Assembly: GCA_037445245.1 (NCBI GenBank)
Contig: JBBIKU010000038.1
Coordinates: 1-16,166, forward strand
Origin: JBBIKU01 sp037445245
GTDB taxonomy: Bacteria > Chloroflexota > Anaerolineae > Anaerolineales > Anaerolineaceae
Direction of reading: 5' to 3'
DNA length: 16,166 nucleotides
The position numbers and the translations under genes are program-made. Below the pieces are notes generated by a model, which was not told where the DNA came from, did no database searches, and saw only the letters and a list, made by a program, of their open reading frames with translations. Position 1 is the first letter of the stretch; each line of letters opens with the position of its first letter. Below are positions 1 to 6,730 of the stretch, piece by piece.

Positions 1-71
1 GGACTTGAACCCTCACGCCTTGCGGCACGTGATCCTAAGTCACGCCTGTCTGCCAGTTCCAGCACTTCCCC
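1..71 (-). tRNA. tRNA-Leu (anticodon UAG), 3' end cut by window edge
   Basis: Read on the minus strand, the sequence folds as a class II tRNA. The acceptor 5' strand is GGGGAAG (71 to 65), followed by UG, a D arm containing AACUGGCAGAC, and an anticodon arm CGUGA-CUUAGGA-UCACG with anticodon UAG. A long variable arm (UGCCGCAAGGCG) follows, then the start of the T arm with GGGUUCAAGUCC. The long variable arm and the UAG anticodon identify leucine tRNA reading CUA/CUN codons. The end of the T stem, the 3' acceptor strand and any CCA lie outside the window. It cannot be a pseudogene as far as visible, since all helices present are paired. Confidence 0.95.
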
Positions 72-82
72 AGAGCGTCGGA

Positions 83-91
83 ATTATACCA
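83..91 (-). promoter_or_regulatory. Extended -10 promoter for tRNA-Leu
   Basis: On the minus strand the sequence TGGTATAAT (an exact TGnTATAAT extended -10) lies 12 bases upstream of the mature tRNA 5' end. The predicted start is near 76. A TTTACA element is present further upstream but with a 20-base spacer, so the extended -10 probably carries the promoter. The call rests on consensus match only. Confidence 0.6.
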
Positions 92-156
92 TAGCGATAT
101 GCTTTCCTTGTAAAAAGTTGTATGAAAGCCGCCTGATCAACCGAAGGTAAATGAAT

Positions 157-188
157 ATGGGCTGCCCTTTTCTTGTCGGACAGCCCAT
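157..188 (-). terminator. Hairpin downstream of the lipoprotein gene, probable terminator
   Basis: An 8-bp perfect stem, ATGGGCTG/CAGCCCAT, encloses a 16-base loop in which two further C-G pairs can form after one mismatch. It lies about 70 bases downstream of the lipoprotein stop codon and before the tRNA-Leu promoter. On the minus strand the tail is ATTCATTTACC, only moderately T-rich, so it is a weak intrinsic terminator or an mRNA 3'-end stabiliser. Nothing else is visible between 92 and 259. Confidence 0.55.
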
Positions 189-259
189 GGTTTGTTGCAA
201 CGCAAGCGAGATTAAAAAATCGATCTGTATCTCAATCCATCCGTTTATGAAATTTCAGG

Positions 260-919
260 CTAGTCGGTCACCTTGATGGTTAGTGAGAAGCTGCAAATGG
301 TGGCGTCATATCCCCACAAGCCCCAGGTGCTGGTGTAGCTGCCTGTGTCACTGGGGGCAATCATGTCTACCCGGAAGTCGACGGTTTTACCGCTTTCAAC
401 GTTGTTGGGCAGATCAAATGCGTCTTTTGCCTCTTGTAGTTTTGTTCCTGAAATGTAAATCAGGTCGACTTCGCTGCTACCCCAGGTTTTGCTGCCAGTG
501 TTTTTCAATACCCACACGGCGTCAAAATCTCCCCCTTTGGGGAAAGAAGTATTATTGGCGGGCGATTGGGAAGACACTGAGCAACTGTAGTTTGAAGGTG
601 TGCTGGTGCGGGTTAGGGTGGCGGTGGGCGCGACGTAAACCACGGTGGCGGTGGGGGTATTGGTGAGCGTAGCTGTTTGGGTGGGGGTGGGTGTTTCGGT
701 GGGGGTGCTGGTCACCGTGACGGACGGCGTCAACGCAGCCTCTTCTGTCAGTCGGGCTTCGATGGTAAGCGCCGCTTCGGTTCGCACCGCCGCAACGGTG
801 GCAGCGATCATCTCAGCGTCGAGCGTGGGTTGCGCTGCGGGGAGTCCGTTGCAGCCGGCAAGCACCACCACCAGCACGGCAATAATGATCTTAATGGGCG
901 TGGAACGATATGCGTTCAT
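260..919 (-). CDS. Secreted lipoprotein with Thr/Pro-rich linker and NBR1-type Ig-like domain
   Basis: The protein has 219 residues from the ATG at 919, which is preceded by AGGAG at good spacing; a longer in-frame start at 958 lacks this. Residues 1-23 form a lipoprotein signal: a basic N-terminus, a hydrophobic stretch IIIAVLVVVL, and the lipobox LAGC with Cys23 as the expected lipidation site. A low-complexity Thr/Pro/Ala linker follows at about 65-110, with many TPT/TAT units. The C-terminal ~100 residues contain W/N/G motifs (VWVLKNTGSKTW, GSYTSTWGLW) typical of the Ig-like domain first described in NBR1. In bacteria this domain is common in secreted Chloroflexota proteins. The expected location is the cell surface, tethered by lipid, with a protein- or polymer-binding role. 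No catalytic motif is visible and the partner is unknown. It is transcribed alone, divergently from the peptidase operon. Confidence 0.85.
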   Translation of the reverse strand: MNAYRSTPIKIIIAVLVVVLAGCNGLPAAQPTLDAEMIAATVAAVRTEAALTIEARLTEEAALTPSVTVTSTPTETPTPTQTATLTNTPTATVVYVAPTATLTRTSTPSNYSCSVSSQSPANNTSFPKGGDFDAVWVLKNTGSKTWGSSEVDLIYISGTKLQEAKDAFDLPNNVESGKTVDFRVDMIAPSDTGSYTSTWGLWGYDATICSFSLTIKVTD

Positions 920-1247
920 TTGTTTTCTCCTGAAACTCAAAAACATTCCTGTTTCCATCGATCACCTTTGCGCCTCTGTTGCGGAGAGCGGTGACCTTAA
1001 ATACAAAGCCTCACACCCCCGTTCGACGGGTTATTGTGCGAGATTGTTCGCGCTTATTTTAATCGATTTGATCGGGCAATAGAAGGGAAGGAATTGCTAA
1101 CAGGGTGGGAAATGTCGTGGTCTTCTGCGTAATATCTGCCGGATATCCGGCGATCTGCCCAGAGGGACTGGCGTCAGCCGGTACACCGTTTATAATAAAA
1201 AAACAAACCTTGAAGTGAATCGATCAGGAGTGCTACGAAAGGAAATC
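920..1247. other. Divergent intergenic region between lipoprotein and peptidase genes
   Basis: This stretch of about 330 bases separates two divergently transcribed genes, and I see no convincing gene in it. It holds the lipoprotein Shine-Dalgarno (AGGAG near 925-932, minus strand), a 14-bp perfect palindrome at 1138-1151, and a TATAAT box at 1191-1196. No clear minus-strand promoter for the lipoprotein could be picked out. In-frame codons GTG 1215 and GTG 1230 upstream of the chosen peptidase start are not preceded by well-spaced ribosome-binding sites. Confidence 0.6.
1191..1196 (+). promoter_or_regulatory. Possible -10 box of the peptidase-trmI-Nudix operon
   Basis: A perfect TATAAT lies 51 bases before the chosen peptidase ATG at 1248. 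The -35 position at 17-base spacing (CTGGCG, 1168-1173) matches only 3 of 6 consensus bases, so activation by a bound regulator, for example at the palindrome 1138-1151, is possible. Confidence 0.45.
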
Positions 1248-3152
1248 ATGTTCCAAATCGAATCTCTCTTATCGGCGCGATTGTTTCTCGTCCCCCAGGT
1301 GGTGGGTGAGCGCATTTATTTTATTTCCAATTTGGGTGGGCAGCTCAGTCTGTATGCGATGGATCACGGCGGCAGTGTTCCTGAACCGCTGCTTCCGCCG
1401 CAGATTGCCCTGCAGAACCCACATCTGTTGAGCGGGCATTCATTTTATGTGTTCCCGAAACTTGATGCAATTCTGGTCATGATCGACCGCGACGGGGACG
1501 AAAATTACCAGCCGATGCTGCTGCCGCTGGGTGGCGGTTATCCGCAGCCGGCATTCGAAGGCTTCTTCGCCGAGAACCGGGTTCATTGTGTCCGGTGTGA
1601 TCGGGAGCGCGATACGGCTTACCTCTTGTCGGAGTCGCGCAGCGAATCGCTTTACACTGCCTATCGCACCAACCTGGCGAGCGGCGAATTGCTTGAACTG
1701 GGTAGCAGCACCTACGGCGCTTTCCCTCAGGACGTCTCACCGGATAGACGACGGGTGTTACTCAGTGAAGGTTACAGCATGGGCGACGTGGTGCTCTACC
1801 TGTGGGAGGAAGGTAAAACGGAGAACCGCTTGCTTTACGGCGTCCCGTTGGCACAGCGACAACCGGGCGAAGTGGTGGAACCCAACGGTATCTCGGCGGG
1901 GTGTTTTACCGCGGATGAGGAGGGATTGCTGCTGGTTTCCGCGTTGTTCGACGATCACTACAGCCCGGGCTACCTGCCGCTTTCGGGAAGTAGCGAGATC
2001 GAGGCGGTGGGGGTGGAGGGGAGCGTGCATCAGGGGCTGGGAGAGATGACCGACTTGCAACGTCTGAAAGATGGACGCTACGCCGTAGGATACAACATTG
2101 ACGGCTGTTCATGGCTGTATGAGGCGGGTTTCGACCGCCAACGGATGATGTTGAAGCTGGAGCGGGTGATATGCGGGCAGGGGATCCTCTCGAACGGGGT
2201 GCTGGAATCGTGGCTTTACGATGAAGCCGGCGACTGCTTTTCGCTCTCTTTTTCAACCGCTACCTCACCCACTCAGATCTATACCGTGGAAGGTAGCGAG
2301 CGCAAGCGCGTTATCCAACACACCCGCGAAAAGGTGCTGGGAATCGCAGCGGAATTGCTGTCAACGGGTGAAGATGTTTCTCTTACGTCTTTCGACGGAA
2401 CGCGCATTTCTGCCCGTTTGTATCTACCTGCAGAACGCCTGGAATTCGAATATCCGCTGCCGCTGGTGTATTACGTTCACGGTGGACCGCAAAGTCAGGA
2501 ACGCCCCGACTTTTCCTGGTTCTCGATGCCGCTGATCCAGTATCTCACCCTGAACGGCTTTGCGGTTTTTGTCCCCAATGTGCGCGGCTCGACGGGCTAC
2601 GGGCTGCGTTACACCAAGCAGGTCGACCGCGATTGGGGAGGGAAAGATCGTCTCGACCACGTCCATGCCCTCAAGGTGCTGGCTGAAGATGCGCGGCTGG
2701 ACACCTCGCGGACAGGTGTGGTGGGAAGGTCGTATGGCGGGTATATGTCGCTGACTCTGGCGGCGCGACATCCTCAGCTCTGGAAAGCGGCGGTGGATAT
2801 GTTTGGTCCGTATGATTTGGTCACCTTTTCCGAGCGCATTCCTGAAACCTGGAAGCCCTATTTCCGCATCGCTCTGGGCGACGCTGAAATGGACGGTGAT
2901 TTTCTGGTCGAACGTTCGCCGCGCACCTATATCGAGCAACTGACGTGTCCATTGCTGGTCATTCAGGGCAGGAACGACCCGCGCGTGGTCGAAGCCGAGT
3001 CGCGCGATCTGGTGGAACACTTGCGCCGGCAGGGAAAGCAGGTCGAATACCTGGTGTTCGAGAATGAAGGACACGACGTGCTCAAATTTGATAACCGGGT
3101 TCGTTGCTACACCGCCATTGCCGACTTTTTCAACAAGTATCTCAAGGTGTGA
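1248..3152 (+). CDS. S9 family peptidase (prolyl oligopeptidase / acylaminoacyl-peptidase type)
   Basis: The protein has 634 residues from ATG 1248, which is preceded by AAGGAAAT; an in-frame GTG at 1215 lacks a good ribosome-binding site. The N-terminal ~370 residues are a repeat-rich region with Asp-Gly and Tyr/Trp motifs, consistent with the S9 beta-propeller. The C-terminal ~255 residues are an alpha/beta hydrolase. It has the oxyanion segment HGGP, the nucleophile elbow GRSYGGY with Ser495, the acid in QGRNDPR (Asp577), and the base in NEGHDV (His609), so the catalytic triad is complete and in the normal order. The family cleaves short peptides or N-acylated residues. No signal peptide is visible, so a cytoplasmic peptide-clearing role is likely. 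trmI follows after 22 bases. The exact subfamily (S9C is my preference) and substrate cannot be fixed from sequence reading. Confidence 0.92.
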   Translation: MFQIESLLSARLFLVPQVVGERIYFISNLGGQLSLYAMDHGGSVPEPLLPPQIALQNPHLLSGHSFYVFPKLDAILVMIDRDGDENYQPMLLPLGGGYPQPAFEGFFAENRVHCVRCDRERDTAYLLSESRSESLYTAYRTNLASGELLELGSSTYGAFPQDVSPDRRRVLLSEGYSMGDVVLYLWEEGKTENRLLYGVPLAQRQPGEVVEPNGISAGCFTADEEGLLLVSALFDDHYSPGYLPLSGSSEIEAVGVEGSVHQGLGEMTDLQRLKDGRYAVGYNIDGCSWLYEAGFDRQRMMLKLERVICGQGILSNGVLESWLYDEAGDCFSLSFSTATSPTQIYTVEGSERKRVIQHTREKVLGIAAELLSTGEDVSLTSFDGTRISARLYLPAERLEFEYPLPLVYYVHGGPQSQERPDFSWFSMPLIQYLTLNGFAVFVPNVRGSTGYGLRYTKQVDRDWGGKDRLDHVHALKVLAEDARLDTSRTGVVGRSYGGYMSLTLAARHPQLWKAAVDMFGPYDLVTFSERIPETWKPYFRIALGDAEMDGDFLVERSPRTYIEQLTCPLLVIQGRNDPRVVEAESRDLVEHLRRQGKQVEYLVFENEGHDVLKFDNRVRCYTAIADFFNKYLKV

Positions 3153-3174
3153 ATTCGAATCGAGGAGCAACCCG

Positions 3175-4035
3175 TTGACCTGGAATACCAAAGGCACCCA
3201 TGCCGGTGAAGGCGAGCTTGCCGAACTGGTCGGATTGAAACACAAGCGTTTTATTATTCAACTCAAGGCAGGTGGTGAATTGCAAACCCACCGCGGTGTT
3301 CTTAAGCACGACGATCTGATTGGCAGGGAATGGGGCAGCCAGGTTTTCAGCCATCTGGGCAATCCATTTTTTCTTTTACCGCCTGCGCTCGGCGACCTGC
3401 TGCTGGAGACGCCGCGCAACACCCAGATTATGTACCCCAAAGATGTTGGGTTCATCTTGATACAAATGGGGATCAGCACCGGTCAGCATGTGCTGGAAGC
3501 TGGGAGTGGGTCGGGGGCGTTGACGATGGCGCTGGCGGCTGCCGTTGGTGCTGAAGGAAAAGTTACCAGCTATGAGATGCGCCCGGAGATGCAGCGGCTG
3601 GCGGTCAAGAATATCACCCGGCTGGATTTGCAGGAGCGGGTCGTATTCAAGTTGGGCGATATTGCCGATGGCTTTGAAGAGCGCAATGTGGACGCTCTGT
3701 TCCTGGATGTACCTAATCCCTATGACTACATTAGACAGGTGCGCGCCGCGCTTAAATGCGGTGGCTGTTTTGGTAGCATTTTACCCACCACCAACCAGGT
3801 TACCAAACTGCTGGTGGCGCTGCGCCAGAACGACTTTGCCTTTTTTGAGGTGTGCGAGGTGTTGCTGCGTTATTATCGTCCCGAGCCGGAACGCCTGCGT
3901 CCGGTTGACCGCATGGTGGCACATACCGGCTTTTTGATCTTTGCCCGACCGGTTTTGATCGATCCTCAACGACGACGCCAGAAGGAGTCGCTGGTCGAGG
4001 CGCAAGGTTTTGAAGAACTAGACGATGAAATTTGA
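3175..4035 (+). CDS. trmI: tRNA (adenine-58-N1)-methyltransferase, TrmI type
   Basis: The protein has 286 residues if started at TTG 3175, which is preceded by GAGGAG with a 7-base spacing. A longer in-frame start at 3064 would lie inside the peptidase gene and adds unrelated residues. The N-terminal ~90 residues form the small beta-rich domain of TrmI. The Rossmann-like methyltransferase domain follows, with the SAM-binding motif EAGSGSGALT (108-117), the acidic loop YEMRPE after the next strand, and LDVPNPYDY (Asp178) in place of the usual DLPEPW-like motif IV. The enzyme methylates N1 of adenosine 58 in the T loop of tRNA, stabilising the tRNA fold. It acts as a tetramer in known bacterial examples. 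It sits between a peptidase and a Nudix hydrolase with short spacings, so it is probably cotranscribed. The rare TTG start may lower expression. Confidence 0.93.
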   Translation: MTWNTKGTHAGEGELAELVGLKHKRFIIQLKAGGELQTHRGVLKHDDLIGREWGSQVFSHLGNPFFLLPPALGDLLLETPRNTQIMYPKDVGFILIQMGISTGQHVLEAGSGSGALTMALAAAVGAEGKVTSYEMRPEMQRLAVKNITRLDLQERVVFKLGDIADGFEERNVDALFLDVPNPYDYIRQVRAALKCGGCFGSILPTTNQVTKLLVALRQNDFAFFEVCEVLLRYYRPEPERLRPVDRMVAHTGFLIFARPVLIDPQRRRQKESLVEAQGFEELDDEI

Positions 4036-4038
4036 GCC

Positions 4039-4692
4039 ATGATGAGCATTAGCCGCCAACAGATTTCGGAAAAGAAGATCATTGAAGCTCTATCCCGTTG
4101 CGATCAGGTCTACAGTCCGCCGATGCCGCGGGATAAACCTTTGAGGCGGGCAGCCGTGCTGGTGCCGTTTGTGTGCCTGGATGACGAGTGGCACCTGCTC
4201 TTCACCCGCCGCACCGAAACCGTGGACAGCCACAAAGGACAGGTGGCGTTCCCTGGCGGCGCCATCGACCCCGGCGATGTCGACGCCGTAGCGGCGGCGC
4301 TGCGCGAGGCGGAGGAAGAGATCGGCTTGAAGCCCTCTCAAGTGCGAATCCTCGGCAAGATGCCGGAGTATCCAACCATCACCGAATACCTGGTCACGCC
4401 GGTGGTGGGAAGGGTCACTGCGCCGTTGAAATATCGCCTCTCGCCTGCCGAGGTCGAACGGGCGTTTACCATTCCGCTGGACTGGCTGCGCGACCCCGCG
4501 CACTGGCAGGAGAACCCGCTGGTGTTTCCGGATGGCAGGCGCGACCGCGTGATCTACTACCAGCTTTATGATGACGAATTGCTGTGGGGAATTACCGCTC
4601 GGATCACGGTCAATTTATTGAAAATTCTAGGGTTGATGGGCAAGGATGATGGGAAATGCAACAGCGGCGATGTCCCGCCGCTGTTGGTATAG
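4039..4692 (+). CDS. Nudix hydrolase, CoA pyrophosphatase (CoAse) type
   Basis: The protein has 217 residues. It starts at ATG 4039, three bases after the trmI stop, with a second ATG directly following; no strong ribosome-binding site is visible, so translation is probably coupled to trmI. The segment LLFTRRTETVDSHKGQVAFPGGAID at about 55-75 matches the CoAse signature preceding the Nudix box. The Nudix box itself has the metal-binding core REAEEEIGL. The first acidic position of the box is Asp rather than Glu, as is common in CoAse members. Family members cleave coenzyme A or acyl-CoA to 3',5'-ADP and phosphopantetheine, using Mg or Mn. Substrate assignment comes from the signature only. 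The last ~12 codons lie in a terminator-like hairpin (4659-4686). Confidence 0.88.
   Translation: MMSISRQQISEKKIIEALSRCDQVYSPPMPRDKPLRRAAVLVPFVCLDDEWHLLFTRRTETVDSHKGQVAFPGGAIDPGDVDAVAAALREAEEEIGLKPSQVRILGKMPEYPTITEYLVTPVVGRVTAPLKYRLSPAEVERAFTIPLDWLRDPAHWQENPLVFPDGRRDRVIYYQLYDDELLWGITARITVNLLKILGLMGKDDGKCNSGDVPPLLV
4659..4686. terminator. Hairpin between the convergent Nudix and L25 genes, possible bidirectional terminator
   Basis: An 11-bp perfect stem, CAACAGCGGCG/CGCCGCTGTTG, encloses a 6-base loop (ATGTCC). It overlaps the last codons of the Nudix gene on the plus strand and lies 24 bases beyond the L25 stop on the minus strand. Neither flank has a good U-tract, so it may work as a 3'-end stabiliser or a Rho-assisted site rather than a classical intrinsic terminator. 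Confidence 0.5.
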
Positions 4693-4709
4693 GAATTTCA
4701 AAACCGGGG

Positions 4710-5360
4710 TTATTCTTCCCCTTCCTTTTCTTCGCGCTTGCCGCGCTCGATCACCTTGGGTTCCTCGGCGGCTTCTTCAACCAGCACTTCTTCTTCGACC
4801 ACTTCGGGCGCCATGGTGGTGATGATGACAACCATTTCTTCGGGGTCGCTGAGGACACGCACTTTATCCGACAAGTGAATATCGCGAACGTGAATACCGT
4901 CGCCGATTTCCTTCAGGTTCGAGATATCGACCACGATGCGTTCGGGCAGGTCTTGAGGCAGACACTCGACTTCCAGTTCAGTCAACCCGGTGATCAACAC
5001 GCCGTTGTGATCTTTGACGGCGGGGGCATTGCCGCTGATTTCGATACCGACCATGGCGCGCAACGTTTCGGTCATCGAGACGACCATGAAATCAACGTGC
5101 AGCAGATCGCCGAGAATGAAATCGCGCTGCTTGTCGCGCACCAGCGTGGCATGTTCTGTACCATCCAGCTCGATCGTTACCAGACTGGACGAGGTGACAT
5201 GGTGCAGAATACGCGAGGCGGATTTTTTGTCGAGCGTCACGGGGGTTGGCTCAAATCGATGACCATATAAAACCGCCGGCAACTTACCTTGGCGGCGGAG
5301 AGCGCGAACCTTTTTGCCGGTGACCTGGCGGCGTTCGGCTTTGATGACTACTTTTTCCAT
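4710..5360 (-). CDS. rplY: 50S ribosomal protein L25 (Ctc / TL5 long form)
   Basis: The protein has 216 residues from ATG 5360. It begins MEKVVIKAERRQVTGKKV, which matches the conserved L25 start and favours this ATG over in-frame GTG 5387 and ATG 5369. The N-terminal ~90 residues are the L25 5S rRNA-binding domain (VTGKKVRALRRQGKLPAVLYG, then DLLHVDF near its end). The middle to ~185 is the beta-rich TL5/Ctc C-terminal domain (PERIVVDISNLKEIGDGI). The last ~30 residues are a highly charged Glu/Lys tail. The protein binds loop E of 5S rRNA in the large ribosomal subunit, and long forms are often called general stress protein Ctc. It has its own predicted promoter at 5438-5466 and a structured leader. 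It lies downstream of pgk but behind a terminator. Confidence 0.95.
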   Translation of the reverse strand: MEKVVIKAERRQVTGKKVRALRRQGKLPAVLYGHRFEPTPVTLDKKSASRILHHVTSSSLVTIELDGTEHATLVRDKQRDFILGDLLHVDFMVVSMTETLRAMVGIEISGNAPAVKDHNGVLITGLTELEVECLPQDLPERIVVDISNLKEIGDGIHVRDIHLSDKVRVLSDPEEMVVIITTMAPEVVEEEVLVEEAAEEPKVIERGKREEKEGEE

Positions 5361-5374
5361 TATTTCCATCCTTC

Positions 5375-5413
5375 GAGCGCCTCTCACCTCCTTGGGGGAG
5401 GTTACCTTCGCTC
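5375..5413 (-). promoter_or_regulatory. Structured rplY leader with buried Shine-Dalgarno
   Basis: On the minus strand the inner helix ACCTCC/GGAGGT (6 bp, 5397-5402 with 5386-5391, loop of 5) encloses the perfect AAGGAGGT. An outer 5-bp helix GAGCG/CGCTC (5409-5413 with 5375-5379) can stack below it. The AGGAGG is 26 bases upstream of the L25 ATG, too far for direct use. The ATG has its own closer GAAGGA. The fold is seen in the sequence; a regulatory role is inferred. Confidence 0.4.
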
Positions 5414-5437
5414 TTTTTGATTTTTAACGCGGGGGTG

Positions 5438-5466
5438 ATTGTATTCGGCTTCGCAGCATTCGTCAA
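5438..5466 (-). promoter_or_regulatory. Sigma-70-type promoter of rplY
   Basis: On the minus strand TTGACG (5466 to 5461) and TACAAT (5443 to 5438) are separated by exactly 17 bases. Each hexamer matches the consensus at 5 of 6 positions. The predicted start is near 5431, giving a leader of about 70 bases. It follows the pgk terminator directly, as expected for an independent unit. Confidence 0.7.
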
Positions 5467-5482
5467 GCGAAAGAATGAAAGC

Positions 5483-5518
5483 CGGGCTGTCGCAGCCACA
5501 AGGCGACCGGACAGCCCG
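5483..5518 (-). terminator. Intrinsic terminator after pgk
   Basis: A 9-bp perfect stem, CGGGCTGTC/GACAGCCCG, with an 18-base loop begins about 15 bases after the pgk stop codon on the minus strand. It is followed by GCTTTCATTCTTT, a moderately T-rich tail. GTCGC/GCGAC can form an alternative internal pairing. Its 5' arm shares the core GGGCTGTCCG with the hairpin at 157-188. Confidence 0.65.
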
Positions 5519-5533
5519 CCTTGGGTTCAGTCG

Positions 5534-6709
5534 TTATTTGTCTTGCAACGCCGCCAGCCCCGGCAATTGCAAACCTTCGAGCATCTCCAAGGAAGCGCCG
5601 CCGCCGGTAGATATGTGGGTGATCGACTGCGCCAAACCGGATTGCTGGATCGCCGCCACCGATTCGCCGCCGCCGATGATGCTGGTAGCGCCGCTGTTGG
5701 CGACCGCCTTGGCGATTTCGAAAGTGCCGACGGCAAAATCCGGAAATTCGAAGACGCCCATGGGTCCGTTCCAGAGCACAGTCTTGGCGCCGGCAATGAC
5801 CTTGCTGTAATTGGCGATGCTCTCCGGTCCGATATCCAGAATGCGCCAGCCATCGGGAACCGGTCCCATGGGGATGTCCTTCTTCCGGGCGCCATCCTCG
5901 AAACGGTCGGCGATCACCACATCCACCGGCAAGCGCAGCTTATCCCCACCCTCTTTGAGCAGGTTGCGAGCGAGATCGAGGGCTTCATCCTGAACCAACG
6001 AATCGCCAACGGGGTAACCCTGTGCTTTGTAAAAGGTGTTTGCCATCCCGCCGCCGATCAGAATCTGGTCGGCTTTGGTGAGCAGATTGCGAATGACACC
6101 GATCTTGTCGCTGATCTTGGCGCCACCCAGAATGGCGACGAAAGGTCGCTCGGGTTCTTCTATCGCCTCGCCCAGGTAACGGATCTCCTTTTCGAGCAAA
6201 AATCCAGCCACCGCCGGTAAAAAGTGGGCGACCCCTTCGGTTGAGGCGTGGGCGCGGTGGGCGCTGCCAAAGGCATCGTTGACGAAAATGTTTGCCAGCG
6301 CGGCGAGTTGCTTCGCCATCTGCGGGTCGTTTTTCTCCTCGCCGTCGTGAAAGCGGGTGTTTTCGAGCAGTAAGATTTCCCCCGCTTTGAGAGCGGCGGC
6401 AGCCTTTTCCGCCGACAGGCCGATGCAATCTTCGGCGAACGCCACCGGTTTTTTGAGCAGCGCGCTGAGATGTTCGGCAACCGGTCTCAGCGAATACTTG
6501 GGGTCAGCCGCACCTTTGGGGCGACCAAGGTGTGAGCAGAGGATCACGGCTGCGCCCTGTTGCAGCAGAAATTCGATTGTGGGAAGGGCGGCGCGTATGC
6601 GGGTATCGTCGCCAACCTGGCCCTCTTTGAGCGGGACGTTGAAATCGACCCGCACCAGCACTTTTTTACTTTTGACATCAATATCTTTGACGCTTTTTTT
6701 GTTGAACAT
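5534..6709 (-). CDS. pgk: Phosphoglycerate kinase
   Basis: The protein has 391 residues, normal for the bacterial enzyme, from ATG 6709 with GGGAGGG just upstream. It catalyses the reversible phosphate transfer between 1,3-bisphosphoglycerate and ADP in the cytoplasm, in glycolysis and gluconeogenesis. N-domain substrate-binding motifs are present: VRVDFNVP near residue 20, SHLGRPKG near 60, ENTRFH near 117, and FVNDAFGSAHRAHAS. C-domain nucleotide-binding motifs include GGAKISDK, GGGMANTF, WNGPMGVFE and the terminal IIGGGES. No key segment is missing. It lies immediately downstream of gap, separated only by a strong hairpin 22 bases before its start. No clear promoter of its own fits there, so it probably depends on readthrough from gap. 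Confidence 0.97.
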   Translation of the reverse strand: MFNKKSVKDIDVKSKKVLVRVDFNVPLKEGQVGDDTRIRAALPTIEFLLQQGAAVILCSHLGRPKGAADPKYSLRPVAEHLSALLKKPVAFAEDCIGLSAEKAAAALKAGEILLLENTRFHDGEEKNDPQMAKQLAALANIFVNDAFGSAHRAHASTEGVAHFLPAVAGFLLEKEIRYLGEAIEEPERPFVAILGGAKISDKIGVIRNLLTKADQILIGGGMANTFYKAQGYPVGDSLVQDEALDLARNLLKEGGDKLRLPVDVVIADRFEDGARKKDIPMGPVPDGWRILDIGPESIANYSKVIAGAKTVLWNGPMGVFEFPDFAVGTFEIAKAVANSGATSIIGGGESVAAIQQSGLAQSITHISTGGGASLEMLEGLQLPGLAALQDK

Positions 6710-6730
6710 CTTACCCTCCCGATATGGGGC

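Noticed and set aside
283..1082. Several plus-strand open frames with Gly/Val/Ser-rich or Cys/Trp-rich sequence
   Set aside because: They are antisense to the lipoprotein Thr/Pro linker and Ig-like domain; the lipoprotein has a signal peptide, lipobox and ribosome-binding site.
2424..3245. Open frame of 273 codons on the minus strand
   Set aside because: It is antisense to the catalytic domain of the S9 peptidase, whose triad and homology are clear.
4656..5270. Open frame of 204 codons on the plus strand with Phe/His/Asp-rich sequence
   Set aside because: It is the reverse shadow of the Glu/Lys-rich L25 gene.
5417..6220. Open frame of 267 codons on the plus strand
   Set aside because: It lies antisense to pgk, has no family-like motifs, and its composition follows from the reverse of pgk codons.
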